Below are positions 20,796-30,878 of a stretch of DNA of 31,390 bases, one piece after another (position 1 is the first letter of the stretch; each line of letters begins with the position of its first letter). Source of the stretch: Oppiella nova (taxonomy: Eukaryota; Arthropoda; Arachnida; Sarcoptiformes; Oppiidae); contig CAJPVJ010000228.1 in NCBI GenBank assembly GCA_905397405.1, positions 1-31,390 of the forward strand, written 5' to 3'. Made by a program: the position numbers and the translations under genes. The notes beneath the pieces are model-generated. The model searched no databases. It saw only the letters and a program-made list of their open reading frames with translations, and had not been told where the DNA came from.

Positions 20796-21829
20796 ATATA
20801 ACATTTTATGTAAAGTTTTAATGTTCTAAATAATTTTGCTAACTTTTAATTTAGTCAATTAATAATTTTAATTCTATAATAGATAAAGCTGGTAAAGTGA
20901 ATCTGCAACGATAATTTTGTTTAATAGCTCACTTATTAATTGCAGCAAAAATCTATACTCTAGCACACTTAAAGTTCATTATGAAGTAACTATGAAGTAC
21001 AAGAATATTCTGACATATGGATAGGCCAGTGCTATAAAGTGCTATGTGCGTAATGAATGCATTAATAGTGTATTTGTAGTGTCAATTTTGTTTATAATAT
21101 GAAATTAAGTAAATAACAAACATTTCAATTAAAGCTAAACTCAATTATTATTAATTTTTAAAAATTAAATTAATTAATTAAATCTAATAAAATAATTAAA
21201 AGTTCAAAAAACAGTTAAATAAAATATTTAATTAATGATATCTGTATCGTAATGTTTATAAAAATCGTTAAAAATTATTTATAAAATTAATTACTTAAAA
21301 GAATATTTATCACTACAAATCTTTTCCAAATCACAAAATATTTAGCATAAACTACAATTTATATAAATAGAAAATGAAAATTAATGTTTTGGAACTATAT
21401 TTAAACTTATAATTTCATGTTTTATATAAATATAATTAAATCAAAATTATTATAATTTTAAATGTAGTTTTGCATAGTGTGTTTAATCATTTTCATGAGT
21501 ATTTATTGATTTATAAACATTTAATAAGTGTATATTAATAATTATACAAGAAAAATCACATCGTGCTTTCTTGCACGCAATGGATCATATAGTATGACAT
21601 CAATAATATTCTGTGATATTGAATGATTTGCTGGACATATAGTCAGCGCAAAGATTGTTAATGTTAAAATGATACGCAAAAATTTGTATTAAAAAATTGA
21701 CCCCCCTCCCCTATTTAATCCCCTCGTACATAGGACTTTAACATTGTGTACGCATGCCTTGGCTGACCCCTCTCACCCACACAGTGCGTATGTACTTATT
21801 GAATGAGCCCTAACTAGTAAGTACTTAGT

Positions 21830-21985
21830 ACTGAATAAAGTACAATAATATTTACTTAAACTCGTTTATCTATATGATAATTGCACTTGCAAGTAACCAG
21901 TTGCAACTTTCAAGGATGATGTGTTTTAATAACTTTTGAAAACACGTATTATTAAACCTTTAACTTTAAAATATAAAGTAAAAAT
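21830..21985 (+). repeat. dispersed repeat, copy 1
   Basis: The unit reads AATAAAGTACAATAATATTT, then ACTTAAACTCGTTTATC, a CAGTTGCA-type core, and AAGGATGATGTGTTT. Other copies are at about 23645-23830, 24712-24786 and 24838-24990, all in the same orientation. Copies 2 to 4 each lie upstream of a lectin N-terminal module gene, so they are probably that gene's flank duplicated with it. Confidence 0.65.
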
Positions 21986-21999
21986 AACATTTTGAACAT

Positions 22000-22375
22000 T
22001 ATAACCATTATATTAAATAAGCTAAACCATATCAGATATAGCAATGTGCAACCATTTATAAATATTCATTTGTTAAATGCAACAATCATAATTAGATTTA
22101 TATTTACATAATTAATCTAATTTTTGAAAATTATTTTATACTACTGTATATTGGGATCATTTACAAAAAAAACAATATTATATTTAATTAAAAATATTTA
22201 TTGTTAAAAACTATTAATGGTGTTTACTAGAATTATAGATAACCATAAAAACATAAATGTGAAGGTTACTTTCATAGAAACAGCTTGAAATGAATTAGTG
22301 CTAAAATAGTTCATTGATTTAAAATATTTTAAACATAATATAGTGTAATAATTATTATAAAAATTATAATTATTT
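22000..22375 (+). repeat. segment paralogous to the outer flank of the right arm
   Basis: It matches the reverse complement of 29330-29690 (shared CAACCATTTATAAATATTCAT, TTTTTGAAAATTATTTT and AAACTATTAATGGTGTTTAC). The last part also matches 17338-17480. So the right arm's outer flank exists a second time inside the spacer. Confidence 0.75.
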
Positions 22376-22385
22376 TACCTAATAA

Positions 22386-22897
22386 GCATGCTGTTTATAC
22401 AATCTTATGACACTACCGGCCCACCGGGTGCCACAGGATTTTCAACGTAAAACAGTTGACGTGTTGAGCCGTGTGTTGACTAACAAACCCGTCGAGCGGA
22501 TTACCGTGCATTTGCTCACCGATCAAAATATCTACACTGGTCAGTTTAATTTTATAATTTTATTATCATTTTTAGAAAGTTTCTAGAAATTAATATATAA
22601 TAAATACATAAAAGTTAATTAATTAGCTTAACTATATATTTGTATTTGAAATATAAATAAACAATACAGATTAATAAAATTACAAACAAGCTAATAGCAG
22701 AGTTATCAATGATTATAAAGCTAGATTTAAAACTATGCTATATAAATTAAATAAGTTTAATTTTAAAAATATTTAATTATATTGATAAACTATTAGAATG
22801 ATAACTCTTTATAAAATTTTTAATTAAAATTATATATTATTTATTAATTAGGAAGTGACTCTGATCGTAATGTGGGTAATGCCTGCGCAGTGATCAT
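22386..22897 (+). pseudogene. MIF-like gene fragment, copy 1
   Basis: Exon A (to 22539) encodes LPAHRVPQDFQRKTVDVLSR, then VLTNKPVERITVHLLTDQ and NIYTG. After a 312-base intron (GT at 22540, AG at 22850-22851), exon B begins GSDSDRNVGNACAVIIHL. This matches the N-terminal half of macrophage migration inhibitory factor, where V-P-x-x-F, G-K-P and VHVVPDQ are typical. The Met-Pro start, whose proline is the MIF catalytic residue, is not visible. Exon B runs at about 22897 into a lectin-module relic on the other strand, so the C-terminal half is missing. It is a fragment and not a working gene. Confidence 0.7.
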
Positions 22898-23355
22898 TCA
22901 TTTGGCATTGTTGGCAAATGTAACAGTATTGGTAACAGTACCTCCATGGGTGATTACTGTGTACTTATTACAGCAATTTGTGTCGTTATAGCTATTCGTA
23001 ACAGTATTGACGACAGTACCACCATTGTTGATTAGTGTATAGCTAGTACAGCATTTTCTGGGGCATGTCCCGTTAATACAATTGACATTGTTAATCGCGA
23101 TAGTATTGGTAACAGTACCACCATAGATTATTTGTGTGTAATTTCTACAGCAATTTGTGTGGCATGTCCCGTTAGTTTCGACATTGTTAATCGTAGCAGT
23201 ATTCGTGAACGTACCACCATTGATGACCAGTGTGCAATTTTTACAAGTGCAGGTATTGGCTAATTTAAAATTTAATATTTAATTGGGACTGCTAATTATG
23301 GGTTATCTTAAAAGCAAACTACGGCAAGATTTAATAATAATATAGTTATTTTCAC
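22898..23355 (-). pseudogene. repeat-expanded lectin N-terminal module, relic
   Basis: Exon 2 (23259 down to a TGA at 22898) stays open for about 120 codons. It holds four tandem units of about 26-33 codons around the core GGTVTNT, each with a TNCC or KCC-type cysteine pair and many N-x-T sequons. Lectins A to C have one such unit (INGGSVTINN). Exon 1 at about 23307-23355 resembles the lectin signal exon but starts with GTG, has a TAA, and its donor GT is now AT. No lectin domain follows. The repeat part still looks protein-like although the signal exon is dead, so decay is recent or another 5' exon is used. Confidence 0.65.
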
Positions 23356-24188
23356 TATTAGATATGATAGAGTTAATAATATATGTATTCACTATTTATA
23401 ATATATATATATATTATTTAAAACATATGAAAAGTTGTCTAAAAATTAAAACAGAAATGATAGGAAATTATGAGATACAGGCTATTAATAGACTAATATT
23501 ATATAAATATTATTCATAATGATTATAAATACATGAATATGTCTTTATCATTAAATCGTATATATCCTAAATTACCTGTATATTATTATATATCATTTTT
23601 TATCACTAGTATTATAATTCATTTATAAATTACTACGAACTACTAAATAAAGTACACTAATATTTACTTAAACTCGTTTATCTGTATGACATATGCACTT
23701 GTAAATAACCAGGTGCACTTAATATTTTCAAGGATGATGTGTTTACAAACTTTGAAAACACGTTTTAATAATTTATACAATTTATTAATTTAATAAACCA
23801 TTAACTTTAAAATATAAAGTAAAAATGAAATTCATTTAAAAGACAATTTACTCATTAATTTATTCGTATTCAGATATACTGCATATTAGTTGATTGTCTA
23901 TGATTTTAAAATCTACATTTAAATAAAATAGCATACAATAATATTTAAAAATAAAATTGCATTAAATTAAAAATTGACTTTGTACGTGAAAATGCATATA
24001 TTTAAAAAAAACATAATAATCACTATTTATTAATATATAGTTAATTGAAAACATATCAAAAGTTGTCGAAAACATAGCAATAAGTAATAATGTCCAGATT
24101 ATACATTTATACCGCACTGCGATATACTGTGTTTTTAAAAAATAATCACATTTTAGTAAGTTTTTAATGCTCAATTTGTTGTTTAAAA
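23356..24188. other. AT-rich spacer, duplicated at 24426-25260
   Basis: It contains dispersed repeat copy 2 at 23645-23830 and a block near 23975-24080 (TTTGTACGTGAAAATGCA) that is repeated near 25145-25250. Module gene and upstream flank were thus copied in tandem. The short frames here are not conserved between the copies. Confidence 0.6.
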
Positions 24189-24425
24189 TTATTTTAAAAT
24201 ATCATAATTACCGGGATTTGTGTCGCATGTCGTGTTAATACAATTGCCATTATTAAGCGTAACAGTATTCGTAAGCGTACCAGTATTGAAGATTTGTTTG
24301 CAATTATGGCAGGTAGTAGCTACTTAAAATTATAATATATTTAATATTTAATTGAGAATGCTATTTATTCAGTTACCTGACAAGCCAACTACGGCAAGAC
24401 TTAATAATAATATAATTATTTTCAT
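24189..24425 (-). CDS. small secreted protein made only of the lectin N-terminal module
   Basis: The join is complement of exon 1 24377-24425 and exon 2 24189-24319, giving 59 residues. The 57-base intron is GT/AG and phase 1, as in the lectins. Exon 1 encodes MKIIILLLSLAVVGLS. Exon 2 encodes ATTCHNCKQIFNTGTLTNTV and then a TTCDTN segment. At the position where lectins A to C splice to the lectin domain there is still a GT (CCCG|GTAATT), but reading through gives a stop after NYDILK. No lectin-domain exon is found downstream before the relic at 22898-23355. It is either a genuine short secreted protein or a truncated lectin. Intact frame and splice sites favour expression. Confidence 0.55.
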
Positions 24426-24660
24426 TATTAGATCTGGTAGAGTTAATATGATATGGTTACCAGAATGTATTCACTATTTATAACATTTATTTTATTTACA
24501 ACTTAGGAAAAGTTGTCGAAAACATAAGTGACAGTAGATTATGAGATACAGACTATTAATAGATTAATTTTATATAAATATTATTCATAATGATTTTAAA
24601 TACATGAATATGTTTTTATCATTAAGTCGTATATATCCTAAATTACATGTAGATTATTTA

Positions 24661-24914
24661 TATATCATTTTCTATCACTAGTAATTCATTTATAAATTAC
24701 TACTAACTACTAAATAAAGTACAATAATATTTACTTAAACTCGTTTATTCATATGACAATTGCACTTGTAAGTAACCAGGTGCAATTATATATCATTTTC
24801 TATCACTAGTAATTCATTTATAAATTACTACTAACTACTAAATAAAGTACAATAATATTTACTTAAACTCGTTTATCTATATGACAATTGCACTTGTAAG
24901 TAACCAGGTGCACT
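24661..24914. repeat. 128-bp tandem duplication
   Basis: TATATCATTTTCTATCACTA and the following bases recur at an offset of 128 (24661 and 24789), through to AAGTAACCAGGTGCA. The two copies differ at only a few bases, so the duplication is recent. Confidence 0.85.
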
Positions 24915-25860
24915 TTATATTTTCAAGGATGATGTGTTTACAAACTTTTGAAAACACGTATTAATAAACCTTTAACTTTAAAATATAAGTAAAAATATAA
25001 TTCATTTAAAAGACAATTTACTCATTAATTTATTCGTATTCAGATATATAATACTGCATATTAGTTGATTGTCTGTGATTTTAAAATCGACATTTAAAAT
25101 AGCATACAATAATATTAAAAAATAAAATTGCATTAAATTAAAAATAGACTTTGTACGTGAAAATGCAAATATTTTAAAAAACATAATTCCAATCAACGAT
25201 ATAATCACTATTTATTAATATATATATTATTCACAACATATAAAAAGTTGTCGAAAACAAAAGTGACAGTAGAATATTCCAGTGTTTTGATGGACAGGTA
25301 TGTTTTTCAAACTGTTTAACCATTGACTCTAAGCATTGACACACTCTCCCTAATATAAACGCTATATATCACGGGAAATGTGTACAACTGCTACGATAGC
25401 CCTATCCAACGCACGCACTAACAATAGCTATATAGCTGTGTAGGAGTATGCTCTGGGTACATTGCTGTAAAGTCTATCAACTAAATAAAGTAATTAAGAT
25501 TTTTATCTAAATAGAATTTTTAATTATAATATAAATAAATTATTAACAAATTAAAATGGTTAATCAAATTATTTTTACATAAATATTAAAAATTTTATAT
25601 TTTATTATTTTAAAACTAAAATCGCGTTTGCCATACATAATAGTTTGTTATTATTATTTATTATTATTATACAAAGGTAGAATATTAATTAACATTTTTA
25701 AACCTTGATTTAAAATATTTTAAAATAAATATTTATAAAATTATAAAAATTATTTTTTAAATAACATACTTCAAAGACAAAACTAACAAAAACATTTATT
25801 AGTTATAACTTATAAGTAAATTATATCATCTAATTTATACAATTTATTTTAAATCAAATA
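24915..25860. other. spacer with a GC-richer unique block and a duplicated flank
   Basis: About 25280-25490 has a more balanced base composition (for example GATAGCCCTATCCAACGCACG) but no open frame or paralogue that I can recognise. About 25490-25860 is paralogous, in the same orientation, to 15895-16470 and lacks the hairpin insertion. No gene seen. Confidence 0.5.
25490..25860 (+). repeat. direct copy of the 15895-16470 flank
   Basis: Shared blocks in order include TTAAAATATTTTAAAATAAA, ACATAATT/ACATACTT, AAACTAACAAAA, and TACAATTTATTTTAAAT. It abuts the inner end of the right arm, so lectin C upstream DNA and the inverted arm were joined here. It serves as an empty-site comparison for the hairpin. 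Confidence 0.6.
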
Positions 25861-25983
25861 AAAATTATCGTTGCAGATTCACTTTACCAGCTTTATCTAT
25901 TATAGAATTAAAATTATTAATTGACTAAATTAAAAGTTAGCAAAATTATTTAGAACATTAAAACTTTACATAAAATGTTATAT

Positions 25984-27024
25984 TTAATTGCGCTTGATCA
26001 TACGTTTAACCATATATTGATTCATTAACACATAAGATTTATTAGCTTCATAATTAACACTCGATGCCGTGAATATAACCCATAGGAATAACATTGAAGT
26101 CATGACCACAATATAGCTGTAAATAAATTTTAACATAATATTCATTGATATAAATACCGTGTTATACAACAGTATAATAGTCGCCGACCCATACGTCAGG
26201 TAAAAACACAACAATATTTTGGACCAATAGGTGGCGTTATATTCACTTATCTCTGAGTATATTGTGTTAAATGAATGCAAAATAGTCTCCATTTCCCACA
26301 GACTTTTAGGTTTATCCGTAATATCCCGAAGCTGTCGATGTATAGCACGGAGTCTGAATTTAAAGTAAAGGCAAATGACGTAGAAATAACTCAATGTGTA
26401 TAACATGTATTCCCAGAAATGGTGGTCCCAAACGGCAAACAGTAGGCCATTGGGTATACCATAGAGTAGTGTGTTATGAAGGGATGTCCCAAACAGGTAT
26501 GACATGACTGTTAGCAATACGGCCTGAATAGGTATGACGTATACACTGTTTAGTGTCGCAAATCTGGACAAATGTCTCGTACGTCTAAGAAGTAGCATAA
26601 CTTCTGACTTATTGGTCAGCCCTACAGCACCGGGAGTTACCAAACCGGACATCATATGAAATACTTTTAGGAAAGTCGGCTTAATGTGATTCATGAAGTT
26701 ATAAAAAAATACGAACTGAATGCTCAGCGGGGATAAGCCAAACATGGCTAGAGTTAAATTGTTCAAGGTACGAATTCCCAAAAATCTGCCAAAGTCACCA
26801 AGCACAATAGATAGATATTCATTGTCAATGAGTAGACATAACACACGGTTTGCGTAAAATATAGTGAATGTAATGAACGCGAGAATCGGTTTATGAAACC
26901 ATAGCCTATGACCGCAATTATAGGACGTTTCAAATAAATCTAAACCTATTCTGTATAAATGAATTGACGCCCATTTGTAGCCAATTTTATGATCCAGTAA
27001 CTTATTTGTATAGAGATCAGCCAT
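25984..27024 (-). CDS. gustatory-receptor-like membrane protein (copy 2)
   Basis: This 346-residue frame starts and stops at the same codons as the copy at 19755 and differs at 16 residues by eye (for example INR/ANR, QCVFF/QFVFF, DRPTSR/DKPKSL). Changes cluster in the loop at about 236-242. The six helices and the VNYEANKSY stretch are kept, and helix 7 is again absent before the arm ends at 25861. No stop or frameshift has arisen since the duplication, which suggests selection or a young event. The first exon of a gustatory receptor is the best reading; a truncated six-helix protein is the alternative. Confidence 0.75.
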   Translation of the reverse strand: MADLYTNKLLDHKIGYKWASIHLYRIGLDLFETSYNCGHRLWFHKPILAFITFTIFYANRVLCLLIDNEYLSIVLGDFGRFLGIRTLNNLTLAMFGLSPLSIQFVFFYNFMNHIKPTFLKVFHMMSGLVTPGAVGLTNKSEVMLLLRRTRHLSRFATLNSVYVIPIQAVLLTVMSYLFGTSLHNTLLYGIPNGLLFAVWDHHFWEYMLYTLSYFYVICLYFKFRLRAIHRQLRDITDKPKSLWEMETILHSFNTIYSEISEYNATYWSKILLCFYLTYGSATIILLYNTVFISMNIMLKFIYSYIVVMTSMLFLWVIFTASSVNYEANKSYVLMNQYMVKRMIKRN

Positions 27025-27620
27025 AATTTATGTAATATACTTTTAATACAGAGTATATTTTATGACAATATCATAGATATAATGAATTAATATGCAATAA
27101 GTTTGAAATAAATTATTTAACATTTATACTGTATTCTCATATTGATAAACTATTATTATATAAGCTAAAAATAAATATCATACTTATAAAAATTAGCAAT
27201 AAAACGTAGGTACTCAATTAAAACATTAACTTAATTACAATGTACATTTATAATGATAAATTTGACCTATAACAAATTGTTAATGATTTGCAGTAATTGT
27301 TTATTCAATATCTGATCTATTAATTAGTTGCACTCATAATTACTTTGGTATAATGATGAGTATTTGTCAGTTAATCATCAGTTGGTTAGTTGTGGTCATA
27401 AATAGAGTCTAATTACCCATGATACCATTTCTTTATTAAGTCTTTTTAAATAATACAAAATTATACCTTTTATAATAAAATTACTTTATTAATAATTAGT
27501 TTATTCAAAATAAATGAATAACATCTTTGAGGAAAAAGGCGCTTGGTGCTAATAATATGTGCTGAATAATAAGTTTAAGTTTTACATAATACAGAATAGA
27601 TCTAGGAGAGATTACCAAGA

Positions 27621-28009
27621 AGCAATTATACAACTGCACTGAAAACAGTTGCGCCCAGAAATATAACGCCAAGATCATTTCAATTAAAAGTTTAGCCAAA
27701 CAAAATTTTATAACCCAGTGGTTTATGGATCAAAAGTACGATAGCAGCTTTTGGTTGGATGCTACCAGGGTGCTAATAGCTAACAGCTCGGACAGTTTTT
27801 ATTGATCTAACGGCGATCGGTTGACGTACACCAATTGGGACTCGAGGCCAGGTAGAGGTGAACCAAATGACAATAGGCCTAATAATATGGATACCCTCGA
27901 GATTTGTATGATAGTGTACCATCCCAGTGCTCCGAATAGTTTAAAACGGGCGTGCTCAGATTGTTCTCGGGATTTTGAAACTATTTGTGAGTGACCTTGT
28001 TGCATTTAA
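27621..28009 (+). pseudogene. lectin E, relic of the C-type lectin domain exon
   Basis: It is the mirror copy of lectin D. It has SNYTTALKT-type codons at the start, then WLDATRV, TNWDSRPGRGEPND and a CCI end. It lacks the five-base loss seen in C and D (it keeps AGTTTAGCCAAAC near 27690). It has its own damage: two extra bases near 27650, TGA for a Trp codon near 27803, and TGA near the end in place of Arg. No signal-peptide exon is present. An open frame on the other strand here is only a shadow. Confidence 0.8.
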
Positions 28010-28305
28010 TAATACGCGTTATATGATTTATTTTGTTTGTTTTTAAAGTTTTAATATTAGCTTTAAAATAAAATAAACAAATACGAATGCAATTTAAAAT
28101 AAATAACGATTATGTATTATATATTAAAATTATTTATTTTAAAATTAAATACATAAATTAATCAAGTGATTTGAGTTTTCATATAAATATATCACTTTTA
28201 ACAAATTATTACAAATTTCGAAGTATTAATATTATCAATTTAAAAATAATAAAAATGATAATAAATTGCAATACACAAGATTTTAATTAATTACAAAAAT
28301 ATTGA

Positions 28306-28384
28306 TTATTTAGATGTACCACCAACACCAGCTACAAGTCCAGGTGCTACATAAACTCCACCATCACTTGTAGTACTACTACTT
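28306..28384 (-). pseudogene. decayed CDGGVC tail, mirror copy
   Basis: It is the right-arm counterpart of 18403-18474 and more decayed than it; the VAPGL and GTSK parts are still readable. It directly follows the basic KS-repeat exon on the minus strand, which shows that the fusion predates the inverted duplication. Confidence 0.6.
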
Positions 28385-28972
28385 TCAAGATTGTGTTTTA
28401 CGATATTTTATTTTCCTAGATTTGGCTTGTTTAGATTTGGTTTTTCCAGATTTTGAATTTCGAGATTTTGTGTGTATACACGGCCCCAGTACTACAAAAT
28501 AAGTATAATTTAAAATAACAATTTAAAAAAAATACTGTAATTAGATTATACATGAATTACCTTGCACAAAATTGTATTTAATCACATGTTGCATATCGTT
28601 AACTGAACCTAGATTACTTTTAGACTCGTAATCTTGCTCATCAAGCATGTCATAATTGGCAGTTTCATTAGCTGTAAAATAAAATAAACAATGAATATTA
28701 AAACCATTAAATAATTTTCGCACGCTAAGCAAATAAAATTATGCCTTTTGAACATTGAGCTACTAACATTTGTTGCAGCAATATTTTTTCTGAGCATTTA
28801 ATGCACGTTGCCACCAATGTTCCTTGGTCATTTGCTCATAATGATCGGGACAGTTAGCATAATTCAACTCAACGCACCCTGTCCAAAAACAATCTGGCTC
28901 CGTGTTAGCCGGAACAATTATGAGTCCAAGCAATGCAATAATAAATACAATTAAACAAAAAATTAAGTTCAT
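28385..28972 (-). CDS. secreted cysteine-rich WTGC-type peptide, mirror copy
   Basis: Unspliced, 28763-28972 encodes 69 residues with the same leader and the EPDCFWTGC core. Relative to the 17801 copy, three residues including one cysteine are missing after KEH, leaving six cysteines. The alternative spliced form is complement of 28768-28972, 28561-28671 and 28385-28491 (140 residues) with the same donors, acceptors and phase, encoding the acidic exon (ANETANYDMLDEQDYESK) and KS-repeat basic exon (HTKSRNSKSGKTKSK). The frame is open in all exons of both copies. Function unknown. Confidence 0.68.
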
Positions 28973-30076
28973 TTTTAATATTTTCTAATTTTCTAATTAT
29001 ATATTATTATAAATATTTAATTATACAGTTAATATAAAAGTTTTTATGTAGTAAATTATATTAATGTTAATTACTTTATATGAAAAATATTACGACAAAA
29101 TTTAAACAAATTCTGAAATTATACATTATGACTAATAATTTAATTAAACAAATTATAATATTTATATTTAAAACATAGATAATTTTTAAATTCATGGGAA
29201 ATATTTGATAAATTATTTAAAAATAGAAAATCTTATTTATTTAAGACAATCTTATCATAAAGTATAAAATTTCTAATTTAAATAAAATTAAGTTATTAAA
29301 ATAATTATTACAGTATTTTATGCTTAAAATATTTTTAATCAATGAACTATTTTAGCACTAATTGCTGTAAAATTATTTCTATGAATATAACCTTCACATT
29401 AATTTTTTATGGTTATCAATAATTATAGTAAACACCATTAATAGTTTTTAACAATAAATATTTTTAATTAAATATAAGATAGTTTTTTGTAAATGATCGC
29501 AATATGACCGAATATATTTAACGGTAATAAAAATAATTTTCAAAAATTAAATAAATTATGTAATTTTATAATTAAATATGATTGTTATTTTAATTAATGA
29601 ATATTTATAAATGGTTGTACATTGTCTAATAGATTATATAATATGGTTTAGCTTATTTAATATAATGGCTCATAGTGTTTAAAATTTTATCTAATGCTTC
29701 TGAAAGTAATACCAGGTTTAAAAGTTTTATTTAAAAACTTACGTTTTTATAAACTTTAAAAGATAATTACTGTAGTTTGAATTATCAGTTTAATATGCAA
29801 GTTTAATATTAAAATAATATATTATATATAAATAATTATTTAAATACTATAAAATATTATATTAACAATTGTACAGTATTTGTTAAAAATTTGTCCCGAA
29901 ATTGTCCTCGGCTAAACATATTTATTTAATACTATGCCTTACATGTTTAATCAAGGCTATTACATAACATGTTAAAGTAAAGTAAATAAAAGCATAATAC
30001 ATTAATAAGTTTTATACCAATTTACAACATTTTTTAATTACAAGTTTAATATTCTTTAAATATAAAATATAATTTT
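28973..30076. other. AT-rich stretch outside the right arm
   Basis: It starts with the peptide-gene promoter (TTAACTGTATAATTAAATAT on the minus strand), and the arm ends at about 29446. Up to 29690 it is paralogous to 22000-22375. From 29700 to 30076 I see nothing. Confidence 0.55.
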
Positions 30077-30169
30077 TACCAAGGTCAAATTATGTCTCAC
30101 ATACAACTGTTTACATCCCTGCCCCGTTCGGCATACCTAAAGACTTTTTCACAAAAACGGCAACTTTGA
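30077..30169 (+). repeat. 93-bp perfect inverted repeat, left copy
   Basis: It is identical base for base to the reverse complement of 31298-31390. The segment is the 5' part of the MIF-like exon A. Confidence 0.95.
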
Positions 30170-30553
30170 TGACCCAGGTGTTCATGGATAAGCCATTTGA
30201 CAGAATGGCTGTGCATGTTGTGCCTGATCAACTTATATTTTCAGGTATTTATAAATATACTAAACTAAAAACAAATACTTATAATGTAAGAATTAACTAG
30301 ATAATAATATTTATTTTGTATTTTAGGAAGTGACCCAGAAGGTAAACATCATTTTGCTTATGGCGTATTGTAAAGTGCTGGTAGAGTTAGCCCGGATGAA
30401 AATCGTGTGACCGTAGCTGAGTTTGTCAAACATGTCAAAAAGGAGCTTGGTATTCATGAGAATCAGTTCAGACTGGATATAGTGGACATCGACAGAAATA
30501 ATTTATCTTACCAAGGCAAAATTTATACAGATCTTGGTTGGTTATTTCCATAA
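30077..30553 (+). pseudogene. MIF-like gene, copy 2
   Basis: Exon A (to 30244) encodes YIPAPFGIPKDFFTKTATL, then MTQVFMDKPFDRMAVHVVPD and QLIFSG. An 82-base intron follows (GT at 30245, AG at 30325-30326), then exon B from 30327 encodes GSDPEGKHHFAYGVL, a TAA at 30371-30373, then SAGRVSPDENRV, KKELGIHENQFRLDIVDID and DLGWLFP. This is macrophage migration inhibitory factor over nearly its full length; AVHVVPDQL, an S-x-G-R segment, LGI and an N/L-GW end are hallmarks. The Met-Pro start is not visible, and the stop removes the second half, so it is a pseudogene unless a start exon lies upstream and the stop is a sequencing error. The intron matches the position and phase in copy 1. Confidence 0.85.
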
Positions 30554-30878
30554 AGTACAATTTCAAATAATTATAAAAAGTATATAAACTGATGTTAAAA
30601 ACATGTGCTTATAATCGGTGAATATATGATGGTCAATTTTCTAGCACACTATAAGTCTTAATAAATTCAAACTGTAATCATAACACAAATCATTTAATTC
30701 ATTTTACAATAAGTGATAAAATAACTTTAAATAATGTTAGTATTAAAATTTTGATAATACAAATTAAATTTATAACTATTAAATTTTTAGTATCAGTTGT
30801 GTACGGAAATCAGGAATAAAAATTTTGATAATTGTTAGTTTTACATATTTTGTAAAACTATTTAATTATAAGTTAATT
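30554..30878. other. AT-rich spacer between convergent genes
   Basis: It lies between the MIF-like and receptor-like 3' ends. No further gene or RNA seen. Confidence 0.6.

Larger units (their letters stand above)
17338..20915 (+). repeat. left arm of a 3.6-kb inverted duplication
   Basis: The arm matches the reverse complement of 25861-29446. It contains a peptide gene (17801), a lectin relic (18774) and a receptor-like gene (19755), in mirror order in the other arm. The inner limit is sharp: TTTACCAGC-type sequence at 20890-20915 against 25861-25885 is shared, then similarity stops. The receptor proteins of the two arms differ at 16 of 346 residues by eye, so the event is not an assembly mirror of one locus. 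Confidence 0.88.
20796..22385. other. AT-rich spacer with repeats
   Basis: The left arm ends at about 20915. A GC-richer block at about 21685-21830 (CCCCCCTCCCC tracts and GTACGCATGCC) looks like a fragment of a transposon terminus that I cannot name. Part of a dispersed repeat lies at 21830-21985. About 21990-22375 is paralogous to the reverse complement of 29330-29700. No gene seen. Confidence 0.5.
25861..29446 (-). repeat. right arm of the 3.6-kb inverted duplication
   Basis: This is the reverse complement of 17338-20915 with moderate divergence, including small indels. It contains the same three genes in mirror order. Its outer flank (to about 29690) matches 22000-22375, as described there. 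Confidence 0.88.

Noticed and set aside
22898-23259. CRISPR-like array
   Set aside because: The repeats are about 80-100 bases, diverged, in frame and protein-coding in type, in a eukaryotic setting.
23962-24174. Hydrophobic 70-codon frame as a small membrane protein
   Set aside because: AT-rich chance frame. The paralogous block near 25002-25208 reads differently and indels are not frame-preserving.
27505-27699. Minus-strand frame of 64 codons
   Set aside because: It overlaps the start of the lectin E relic and is not conserved in the other arm.
27799-28005. Minus-strand open frame of 68 codons
   Set aside because: It is a shadow of the plus-strand lectin E relic and has no counterpart in the other arm.
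28541-28797. Two overlapping minus-strand frames of 62 and 63 codons as separate genes
   Set aside because: Their meaningful part is exon 2 of the proposed spliced peptide gene (28561-28671). The 5' parts are intron.
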